From Bradyrhizobium liaoningense (lineage in GTDB: Bacteria > Pseudomonadota > Alphaproteobacteria > Rhizobiales > Xanthobacteraceae): 34,141 nucleotides of DNA. The notes beneath the pieces were generated by a model. The model was not told the origin of the DNA, did no database searches, and saw nothing but the letters and a program-made list of their open reading frames with translations. The stretch spans positions 1 through 34,141 of the forward strand of contig NZ_JAFCJM010000074.1 of NCBI RefSeq assembly GCF_018130955.1, given 5' to 3'. Positions 22,908-29,461 of this stretch are shown piece by piece (position 1 is the first letter of the stretch; every line of letters starts with the position of its first letter). The position numbers and the translations under genes were made by a program.

Positions 22908-23849
22908 TCAGCCTGTCGTTATCTTGTCGATCTCGGCCATGTCGTCGGCCGTCAGCTTCCACGCGGTCGCGTTGACGTTCTGCTCGACCTGCTCGGGACG
23001 CGTCGCGCCCGCGATCACGCTCGACACCTGCGGCCGCGCGGCGAGCCAGGAGAAGGCGAGCTCGAGCATCGAATGGCCGCGCGCCTGCGCGAAGACCTGC
23101 AGCTTCTCGACCATGTCCTCGTTGCGCGCCGTGACATAGCGGTCGCGCAGCGCCGGCGCCTTGGCAAAACGCGTATCCGAGGGCGCCGCCGCGCCGCGCT
23201 GATACTTGCCGGTCAAAAGGCCGCTCGCCAGCGGGAAGAACGGCAGCAGGCCGAGCTTGTATTCCTGCGCCGCGGGCAAAAGGTCCTTCTCGATGTCGCG
23301 CACCACGAGACTGTATTCGTCCTGACAGGAGACGAAGCGGCTGACGTTCATCCCGCGTGCCAGATATTCGGCTTCCGCGATCCGCCAGGCCGGGAAATTC
23401 GAGTTGCCGATGTAACGGACCTTGCCCTGGGTGACGAGGTCGTCGAGTGCGCGCAGCGTCTCCTCCATCGGCGTCAGCGGATCGTAGTCATGCTGCTGGT
23501 AGAGATCGATCCAGTCGGTCTTCAGCCGCTTCAGGCTCGCTTCCACCGCGTTCATGATGTAGCGCCGCGACGCACCCTGCTTGGTACCGTCGGTCGCCAT
23601 CGGCTTTGAATATTTGGTGGCGAGCACGACGTCCTTGCGCCGGTCGCCCAGCACGGTGCCGAGCACCGTCTCCGAGCCGCCCATGCCCGCATAGATGTCG
23701 GCGGTGTCGAACAGCGTGATGCCGAGATCGATGGCGCGATGGATCACCTTGCGCGAGGTCTCGAGATCGGTGCGCTGGCCAAAATTGTTGCAGCCAAGGC
23801 CGACGGCCGAGACGCGCAGCCCGGAGGCGCCGAGATTGCGAATTTCCAT
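22908..23849 (-). CDS. aldo/keto reductase
   Basis: A 313-residue cytosolic NADPH-dependent oxidoreductase of the aldo/keto reductase superfamily, TIM-barrel fold. The catalytic tetrad is seen as Asp48 and Tyr53 (DTADIYAG), Lys79 (ATKYSKP) and His120 (YQQHDYDP). GNSNFPAWRI and the cofactor-binding VIAGATRPEQVEQN near the C-terminus follow. It resembles the YajO/L-glyceraldehyde-3-phosphate reductase branch; no substrate is certain. ATG 23849 has CAGGAT upstream. It converges on the monooxygenase gene with 6 bases between the stop codons. Confidence 0.93.
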   Translation of the reverse strand: MEIRNLGASGLRVSAVGLGCNNFGQRTDLETSRKVIHRAIDLGITLFDTADIYAGMGGSETVLGTVLGDRRKDVVLATKYSKPMATDGTKQGASRRYIMNAVEASLKRLKTDWIDLYQQHDYDPLTPMEETLRALDDLVTQGKVRYIGNSNFPAWRIAEAEYLARGMNVSRFVSCQDEYSLVVRDIEKDLLPAAQEYKLGLLPFFPLASGLLTGKYQRGAAAPSDTRFAKAPALRDRYVTARNEDMVEKLQVFAQARGHSMLELAFSWLAARPQVSSVIAGATRPEQVEQNVNATAWKLTADDMAEIDKITTG

Positions 23850-23943
23850 GGGAGATCCTGACGGAAGGAGCGAGTGCAGGAGCCCATTGTGACGGCGGTG
23901 CGCTGCACCAGCAAGGCGCTGCCTGCGCCTCTGCCATGCGCGC

Positions 23944-23988
23944 AAAAAAATGCGGTCCCGGCCAGACGCGGCGACTGACGGGGACCGC
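23944..23988 (-). terminator. Rho-independent terminator of the PAS/GNAT operon
   Basis: On the minus strand GCGGTCCC pairs with GGGACCGC around a 21-base loop, then ATTTTTTTG follows. It lies about 115 bases after the GNAT stop and just upstream of the aldo/keto reductase gene on the same strand, insulating the two. Confidence 0.75.
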
Positions 23989-24075
23989 CTTGGAGCGCGT
24001 GATCGGTGACGGGGGGCCAGATCAAACGCAAGCGGAGCCTAGTCGCGCTATGTTACGCCCCGGTGACAGCGCAAC

Positions 24076-24084
24076 TTATCCACA
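24076..24084. promoter_or_regulatory. solitary consensus DnaA box
   Basis: TTATCCACA is a perfect match to the DnaA box consensus, between the GNAT stop and the terminator. No cluster of further boxes or AT-rich unwinding element accompanies it, so it is not an origin. A single 9-mer can occur by chance. Confidence 0.3.
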
Positions 24085-24102
24085 GGGCCGCGAAATCTCG
24101 GG

Positions 24103-24558
24103 TCAGAACAGCTTGCGATAGACGATGAAGCCGGAGCGCTCCGCCACCTTGTCGTACAGGCTCTGCGCGGTCAGGTTGGTCTCATGCGTCTGCCAGTAGA
24201 CGCGCGAGGCGCCGGCCGCCTTGGCACGCTCATAGACGCCGTAGATCAGCGCGGAGGCGACGCCCTTGCCGCGCGCGCCTTCCGCCGTGAACAGGTCCTG
24301 GAGATAACAGGACGGTTCGATCGCCGTCGTGCTGCGATGGTAGAGGTAGTGCGTCAGCCCGAGCAGCTTGCCGTCGCTGTCGGCGACCAGCGCGTGCACG
24401 GGTTCATAGGCGTCGAAGAAGCGCTGCCAGGTCATGCGCGTGATCTCGGGCGCAAGCGCGGTCGGGCCCGAGCGGCCATAGAAGGCGTTGTAGCCGTCGA
24501 ACAGCTGATGCCATTGGTCGTAGTCCTGCCGGGTGACGGCGCGAATGGTGAGCGACAT
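24103..24558 (-). CDS. GNAT-family N-acetyltransferase
   Basis: A 151-residue acetyl-CoA-dependent acetyltransferase. It starts MSLTIRAVTRQDYDQWHQLF, and the acetyl-CoA binding signature reads TAEGARGKGVASALIYGVYE at about residues 90-109, the Q/RxxGxG/A loop. The conserved NLTAQSLYDKVAERSGFIVY C-terminal strand-helix is present. Substrate unknown. ATG 24558 is chosen over longer in-frame starts because the family begins here. It lies 49 bases downstream of the PAS gene on the same strand and ends before a terminator, so the two form an operon. Confidence 0.92.
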   Translation of the reverse strand: MSLTIRAVTRQDYDQWHQLFDGYNAFYGRSGPTALAPEITRMTWQRFFDAYEPVHALVADSDGKLLGLTHYLYHRSTTAIEPSCYLQDLFTAEGARGKGVASALIYGVYERAKAAGASRVYWQTHETNLTAQSLYDKVAERSGFIVYRKLF

Positions 24559-24607
24559 GTCGAAATTCCGTGATCCCAAGCGAGGCGTGATGCCGGGCTG
24601 ACTTCCT

Positions 24608-25456
24608 TCATACGGGACGATCGACGTGCCGATCAACAGTGCGCTGTTCCGCCACGCGCAGATACCGGATCAGCCTGCGGCCCTCGGGGTCGCGCAGCGA
24701 CCGATAATAGTCGGCGCGGGAGGCCTCATCGGTGTGGCGCACGAGGTCGGTCACCGGCGTGTAGCTCAGCATGCGCCCGCCGTCGGGCAAGGCCGTGCAA
24801 CTGAAGCGCAGCACCTGGCCGTCGGCGAGGTTGATGTTGATCGGCGTCGCGTCGCCGCTTCTGACCATCTCCATCCGCTGCGCGATGAAGGCGCTCAATT
24901 CGTCCTCGGGCAATTCGAAGGCGCCGGTGTCGCGGCCATGATACATCAGCGCGATGAAGGGCGGCCGGCTGTCGGCCTTCTCGTCGGGCAGCGAGAAATA
25001 GTCGCGGAACGCGCGGTTGATGAACTCCGCGCGCGTCTCGCTATCGAGCAGCACGATGCCGATATCGACCTGGTCGAGCGCGGCCGACAGCCGGTCGGCC
25101 GTGGCGTGATGCCGGCGTTCCCAGGCGAACGCATCGAGCAGGCGCTTGCGCATCAGCCCGGTGACGGCGGCGGTGCCGGCCGCCGTCATCGCCAGCAATC
25201 CGAGCCGCACCAGGTCGCCCGCGCCGTAGCCGGGAATGCCGCGACGATCGAGGAAGATCAGCGCCGATCCGATCACCGCAATGGCCGCGCTGACCATGCC
25301 GGACCTGAAGCCGGAGAGCGAGCCGGCAAAGGCGACGATGCAGACGAACAGCGGAGCCGGCGAGGGGACGGGGAGAAAGCGATCGAGCAGGAGCGCCAGC
25401 AGCGCGGTCGCTGCCGTTAGCGCCGGACCACAGATTGCTCGCCATCCGAACCGCAT
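24608..25456 (-). CDS. membrane-anchored PAS-domain protein without output domain
   Basis: A 282-residue protein. About 110 N-terminal residues form three or four membrane helices (LTAATALLALLLDRFLPV, PLFVCIVAFAGSLSGFRSG, AAIAVIGSALIFLD, GLLAMTAAGTAAVTGLM), resembling the KdpD-like DUF4118 sensor module. A PAS_7-type domain follows at about 125-245 (LDQVDIGIVLLDSETRAEFIN, FRDYFSLPDE, MLSYTPVTDLVRH). The protein ends soon after (VAEQRTVDRHVDRPV), with no kinase, GGDEF or other output region. It may be a degenerate sensor or signal through a partner. ATG 25456 has AGGGAG upstream; the GNAT gene follows in the same unit. Confidence 0.82.
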   Translation of the reverse strand: MRFGWRAICGPALTAATALLALLLDRFLPVPSPAPLFVCIVAFAGSLSGFRSGMVSAAIAVIGSALIFLDRRGIPGYGAGDLVRLGLLAMTAAGTAAVTGLMRKRLLDAFAWERRHHATADRLSAALDQVDIGIVLLDSETRAEFINRAFRDYFSLPDEKADSRPPFIALMYHGRDTGAFELPEDELSAFIAQRMEMVRSGDATPININLADGQVLRFSCTALPDGGRMLSYTPVTDLVRHTDEASRADYYRSLRDPEGRRLIRYLRVAEQRTVDRHVDRPV

Positions 25457-25609
25457 GCTCGCTCCCTGGACGAAGCGGGGGCGTGAGAGTGACCGATCAT
25501 CGCGATATTGCGATGGAGTTTCGCAAGCAGTGCTTAAGGCGCGGCTACAGTGGAGCGAAAAGCTTTTCGATGATTTTAGGTCAAGTCGTCGCGCGTTTGA
25601 CCTGATGGC
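25457..25609. other. intergenic gap upstream of the PAS gene
   Basis: No gene is supported. The segment 25530-25600 is richer in A/T than its neighbours and may carry the minus-strand promoter of the PAS/GNAT operon, but no clear -35/-10 pair is seen. Confidence 0.35.
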
Positions 25610-25750
25610 TCAAGCTGGCACCTGGATGTGCGTCACGGGACGGTACAGCGTCGAGGGGCCCGCATTCTTGCGCGTACCGGCGAGCATCAGCACCGCGACC
25701 AGGATGGCTGCGGTCAGCGTCAATGCAACGAGGACGACCGGTGTTCTCAT
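25610..25750 (-). CDS. single-helix membrane microprotein (46 aa)
   Basis: A 46-residue product on the minus strand, MRTPVVLVALTLTAAILVAV... The first 24 residues form one strongly hydrophobic helix, and a 20-residue tail (TRKNAGPSTLYRPVTHIQ) follows. AGGAC lies just before ATG 25750. It could be an anchored peptide or a signal-anchor secreted fragment. No family is recognised; the call rests on the start, ribosome-binding site and hydrophobic pattern. Confidence 0.5.
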   Translation of the reverse strand: MRTPVVLVALTLTAAILVAVLMLAGTRKNAGPSTLYRPVTHIQVPA

Positions 25751-25823
25751 CGACGTCCTGTCGCGATATCGGTCAGCGCGTATCCTCATGGGGCGCTCAA
25801 GCGTGTTCGGGAATGAAGCTGCG

Positions 25824-25997
25824 TCAGTGCAGCACCATCGCCATGGTCGCCTTGGTCGACAGCACGGTGAGGCTGACGCTCAGGCACAGCGACAGTGCAG
25901 CGATCGCCAGCGAGGCCGCGACGGCGTTGGTCAGCCGGGACGAGGCGGCGGGTGCAACTCGGCTCTGAAAGCCCGTCGCGGCGGACTCCCGAATCAT
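25824..25997 (-). CDS. single-helix membrane microprotein (57 aa)
   Basis: A 57-residue minus-strand product MIRESAATGFQSRVAPAAS..., with a polar 25-residue N-terminus then one helix, SLAIAALSLCLSVSLTVLST, and a short tail ending MAMVLH. It lies 73 bases upstream of the 46-residue microprotein on the same strand, so the two could be cotranscribed. The ribosome-binding site is weak (TTAGG). No family is recognised. Confidence 0.5.
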   Translation of the reverse strand: MIRESAATGFQSRVAPAASSRLTNAVAASLAIAALSLCLSVSLTVLSTKATMAMVLH

Positions 25998-26141
25998 GGC
26001 CTAAATCCTTCAACGCGCGGGCGAATCACCCGCGACGCCGACAACTGTCACAATTTCAACCGGCAACATTGGGGCGGCTGCCGCGCCGAATATGGCGGGA
26101 TCGCGGCAAAGGCTGACGTTGTGCCCGTTATTTTGGCAGGT

Positions 26142-26792
26142 TTAGGCGCCCGCCGCGATACTGGCGGGGTTGTCGATGTCGGCCGGCCGCCAGTCCATCG
26201 CAACGAAGCCGGGGGTCTGCTCGACCCGTCTCAGCCAGGCCCGGATCGCCGGGAAGGTCGAGAGGTCGAAGTCGCAGCGGTCGGCGAGATGGGTGTAGCC
26301 GTAGAGGGCGATGTCGGCGACCGTGAGCTGTCGCGCCGCAAAATACTCGCAGGTCTTGAGGTGGTTTTCCATCACCTGGAGCGCGCCATAGCCGCGCTCC
26401 ATCCAGTCCTCCAGCGCGTGGGTCTGAAGGTCGCGGCCGCCCTTGACCAGCGACAGCCAGAAATAGGCGGCGCCGATGTTCGGCTCGAGCGCGTGCTGCT
26501 CGAAGAACATCCACTGCAGCGCCTCGGCGCGGTCGATGCGTTGCTCGGGCGCGAGCGGCGTACCGCCGGCGACGTACCAGAGGATGGCGTTGGACTCGGC
26601 GAGGTAGCGACCGTCGCCGACCTCGAGCAGCGGCACCTGGCCGGACGGGTTCTTCGCCAGAAAATCCGGCGTGCGACTCTCGCCGCGCAGAATGTCGATC
26701 TCGATCGCCTGATAGGGAACGTTCAACAGCGCCAGCGCAAGGCGGACCTTGTAGCTGTTGCCGGAGCGTTGCATCGAATAGAGCTTGTACAT
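26142..26792 (-). CDS. glutathione S-transferase family protein
   Basis: A 216-residue glutathione transferase. The N-terminal domain opens MYKLYSMQRSGNSYKVRLAL, with Ser in the usual catalytic region. KNPSGQVPLLEVGDG carries the cis-Pro loop and AESNAILWYVA is the SNAIL glutathione-binding motif. The C-terminal helical domain ends with LTVADIALYGYTHLADR, the N-capping ADxxxY motif. It is unrelated in close detail to the LigE-like GST at 16296. ATG 26792 is used; the 60-base upstream extension to 26852 has no family match. Substrate unknown; a general detoxification role is likely. Confidence 0.92.
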   Translation of the reverse strand: MYKLYSMQRSGNSYKVRLALALLNVPYQAIEIDILRGESRTPDFLAKNPSGQVPLLEVGDGRYLAESNAILWYVAGGTPLAPEQRIDRAEALQWMFFEQHALEPNIGAAYFWLSLVKGGRDLQTHALEDWMERGYGALQVMENHLKTCEYFAARQLTVADIALYGYTHLADRCDFDLSTFPAIRAWLRRVEQTPGFVAMDWRPADIDNPASIAAGA

Positions 26793-27377
26793 TCTTGGGG
26801 TTCGAGTCCTGACGAAGTTGCGGACTTGTTGTCCCGCAACGCGGCTAAACAATGATGCCGATGCGAATCTGCCGCAAGGCCCGGGCGCTAGAAAAACTCG
26901 AAAACTCTACCGCACTGCAAACGTGCGAAAAATCATTTCAACACAGCCGAACAATTCGGATCACGCTTGCGCGACATTCCAAATCACAATCATTCGCGCA
27001 CGCCTCATGTCGCATGACCGTTGCTCCTCGCGCAAGAGTCGCGACCGCTCCGATCGGCGTCGCGCGTTCGAGCTCGCCGTTTGGCAGGCGTCCAGGCCGG
27101 TCGCCGGCTGGCGCTGCCTCGGAGCAATATCCTCGGTGCAATGACGGACGGGCGCGCGCCCGCCGGCCCGAACGGGCTTGCCGGATATGAGCCATTTTGC
27201 CGCGAAAATTCATGAATCTTGCGCAAAATCCCGATCCGGCCCCGATCGGTCACGTAAACTTTTGCGGCGAATGAGGAAGTTTCTTGCGGTGCAGCGCCGC
27301 CCGTCCTAGGGTGCTTCCATTCCCACATTCAGAGTCGTGACCAACAATGGATTCACGACGCTTGTCAGGAGATGACG
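26793..27377. other. long gene-free leader upstream of aatA
   Basis: No gene is supported in these 585 bases. Short ORFs exist on both strands but have Arg-rich, random-looking composition. The stretch is AT-richer than neighbouring genes at 26880-27010 and 27185-27270. CCCGATCCGG and CCCGATCGG at 27228-27248 are a short near-repeat. A leader or regulatory RNA is possible, but no conserved fold is recognisable. Confidence 0.5.
27285..27313 (+). promoter_or_regulatory. candidate promoter of aatA
   Basis: TTGCGG and TAGGGT are separated by exactly 17 bases, a plausible housekeeping -35/-10 pair 65 bases upstream of the coding start. Matches to consensus are partial, so this is tentative. Confidence 0.25.
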
Positions 27378-28580
27378 ATGTCCTTCCTTGCCGCTGCGCT
27401 CGACCGTGTGAAGCCGTCCGCGACCATCGCGGTCACGGATAAAGCACGCGCGCTGAAAGCGGCGGGCCGCAACGTCATCGGCCTCGGCGCCGGCGAACCC
27501 GACTTCGACACGCCTGATAACATCAAGCAGGCTGCGATCCGGGCCATCGAAGCCGGCAAGACCAAGTACACCGCGGTCGATGGCATTCCCGAGTTGAAGG
27601 AAGCGATCATCGCGAAGTATCAGCGCGAGAACGGTCTGGCCTACAAGCCGAACCAGATCATCGTCGGCACCGGCGGCAAGCAGGTGCTCTACAACGCGCT
27701 GATGGCGACCATCAATCCGGGCGACGACGTGATCATCCCGGCGCCCTATTGGGTCAGCTATCCCGAGATGGTGGCGCTCGCCGGCGGCGAGCCGGTGTCG
27801 GTGGTCTGCACCGCCGCATCCGGCTTCAAGCTGCAGCCGGACGCGCTCGAGCGCGCGATCACGCCGAAGACCAAATGGGTGATCCTGTGTTCGCCGTCGA
27901 ACCCGACCGGCGCGGCGTATACGAAGGCCGAGCTGAAGGCGCTCACCGACGTGCTGGTCAAGCATCCGCATGTCTGGGTGATGACCGACGACATGTACGA
28001 GCACCTCGTCTACGACGACTTCCAGTTCACCACCGTCGCGCAGATCGAGCCGAAACTTTACGACCGCACGCTCACCGTCAACGGCGTGTCGAAGGCCTAT
28101 TGCATGACCGGCTGGCGCATCGGCTATGCCGGCGGTCCGGCGCAGCTCATCAAGGCGATGGCGACCATCCAGTCGCAGTCGACCTCGAACCCGTGCTCGA
28201 TCGCGCAATGGGCGTCGGTGGAGGCGCTGAACGGCCCGCAGAGCTTCATCCCCGCCAACAACAAGGTGTTCAAGGAGCGGCGTGACCTCGTCGTCTCCAT
28301 GCTCAACCAGGCCAACGGCATCGAGTGCCCGCGTCCCGAGGGTGCGTTCTACGTCTATCCGTCCTGCGCCGGCACGATCGGCAAGAAAGCGCCGTCGGGC
28401 AATGTGATCGGAAACGACGAGCAGTTCGTCACGGAGCTCCTCGAGACCGAGGGCGTCGCCGTGGTGCAGGGTTCGGCCTTCGGCCTCGGCCCGGCGTTCC
28501 GTATCTCCTATGCCACCAAGACCTCGGATCTCGAAGACGCCTGCAAGCGCATTCAGCGCTTCTGCGGCAACCTGCGCTGA
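27378..28580 (+). CDS. aatA: aspartate/prephenate aminotransferase
   Basis: A 400-residue cytosolic PLP enzyme of aminotransferase class I, subgroup 1b. It closely resembles the rhizobial AatA that works on aspartate and also on prephenate for tyrosine/phenylalanine synthesis via arogenate. PLP lysine is Lys239 (NGVSKAYCMTGWRIGY), with Asn175 in SPSNPTGAAY, Asp204/205 in TDDMYEHL, and Arg375 in FRISYAT for the substrate carboxylate. The opening FLAAALDRVKPSATIAVTDKA is typical. ATG 27378 has AGGAG at a spacing of 6; ATG 27372 sits directly against it. A strong terminator follows 19 bases after the stop. Confidence 0.95.
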   Translation: MSFLAAALDRVKPSATIAVTDKARALKAAGRNVIGLGAGEPDFDTPDNIKQAAIRAIEAGKTKYTAVDGIPELKEAIIAKYQRENGLAYKPNQIIVGTGGKQVLYNALMATINPGDDVIIPAPYWVSYPEMVALAGGEPVSVVCTAASGFKLQPDALERAITPKTKWVILCSPSNPTGAAYTKAELKALTDVLVKHPHVWVMTDDMYEHLVYDDFQFTTVAQIEPKLYDRTLTVNGVSKAYCMTGWRIGYAGGPAQLIKAMATIQSQSTSNPCSIAQWASVEALNGPQSFIPANNKVFKERRDLVVSMLNQANGIECPRPEGAFYVYPSCAGTIGKKAPSGNVIGNDEQFVTELLETEGVAVVQGSAFGLGPAFRISYATKTSDLEDACKRIQRFCGNLR

Positions 28581-28599
28581 TCCGGACGCAGTCGACGAA

Positions 28600-28626
28600 A
28601 GGCCCGCTTCGCGCGGGCCTTTTTTA
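28600..28626 (+). terminator. Rho-independent terminator of aatA
   Basis: AGGCCCGC and GCGGGCCT form a perfect 8-bp stem with a 5-base loop, followed at once by a T-rich run (TTTTTATTTA). It is the clearest intrinsic terminator in the window. Confidence 0.95.
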
Positions 28627-28740
28627 TTTATCACGGCGGGCAATCTGGAACCGCGGAGGATGTTGTGGCATAGACCATCGCGCGCCGCTTGTGCGGTGTT
28701 CGCCCGTTGCCTGCATCATATTTCCCGCCGGAGATCTCCC

Positions 28741-29220
28741 ATGCGCCGCTCATTCGCCCTCGCCGGGCTCGTTGCCGTTAGCCTCGTTGCGTCCATCGCC
28801 GGTGCCAGCGCGCAGCAGCGAATGGTGCGGGTCGGCGTGCTCGAATGCCGCGGCGGCGCAAGCATCGGCTTCGTCGTGGGCTCCGTGACCAATCTCGGCT
28901 GCGTGCTGCGCGCCGACGGCTTGCCGGAGGACCGTTACGTCGCGACTATTCGCAAGGTGGGTCTCGACATCGGCATCACCCAGGAAACCGCGCTCGCCTG
29001 GGGCGTGTTCGCGCCGGTGGACCGGCTCGGGCCGGGCGACCTCTCCGGCAACTACGCCGGTGCGCAGGGCAGCGCCTCGATCGGCGTCGGTCTCGGCGGC
29101 AACGTGCTGGTCGGCGGCTCCAACAATTCGATCGCGCTCCAGCCCCTCAGCGTGCAGGGCCAGGTCGGGCTCAATATTGCCGCCGGCCTCGAGAGTCTGG
29201 AACTCCGCCCCGGACGTTAA
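28741..29220 (+). CDS. DUF992 exported protein
   Basis: A 159-residue periplasmic or secreted protein. The signal peptide is MRRSFALAGLVAVSLVASIA, with cleavage probably after GASA. The mature part, starting VGVLECRGGASIGFVVGSV with LGCVLRADG, has the Cys pair and Gly-rich repeats typical of DUF992. GSASIGVGLGGNVLVGGSNN and a closing VQGQVGLNIAAGLESLELRP complete it. Function unknown. It is an independent gene after the aatA terminator, with about 120 bases of upstream region. Confidence 0.9.
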   Translation: MRRSFALAGLVAVSLVASIAGASAQQRMVRVGVLECRGGASIGFVVGSVTNLGCVLRADGLPEDRYVATIRKVGLDIGITQETALAWGVFAPVDRLGPGDLSGNYAGAQGSASIGVGLGGNVLVGGSNNSIALQPLSVQGQVGLNIAAGLESLELRPGR

Positions 29221-29267
29221 GGCGCGATCAATTGCAGTTGAATCAGCCTAGCGGAGTTGCTCTGTCC

Positions 29268-29292
29268 AGCTCTCCCCGCTGGGGAGAAGGTG
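29268..29292. repeat. short CTCTCCCC palindrome
   Basis: AGCTCTCCCC, GCTGGGG, AGAAGGTGG fold into a short hairpin based on CTCCCC/GGGGAG. It resembles a single arm of the family B repeats and lies upstream of the EF-G-like gene, in an otherwise gene-free 240-base gap (29221-29461). Confidence 0.45.
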
Positions 29293-29461
29293 GAACACCC
29301 GCGGTCGACAGGCCGTGCCGAATCTCATTAGGCGTTAAGACCTGATCTAACCGAACGACGCACCGCAGCGACGTTTCGCGCTTGCCAAAATCAAAGGACG
29401 GGCAGAGCATTCGTCTTGCCGACCCAATCACGGGCCGAGCTCCACATGAAGGAGGCGGCGA

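Noticed and set aside
26796..26815. tRNA T-arm-like GGTTCGAGTCC
   Set aside because: The flanking bases do not form the T-stem, and no anticodon arm or acceptor stem can be fitted around it.
25236..26855. Long 539-residue plus-strand open frame
   Set aside because: It runs antisense across the PAS gene, two microproteins and a GST with clear family motifs; it is a GC-rich shadow frame.
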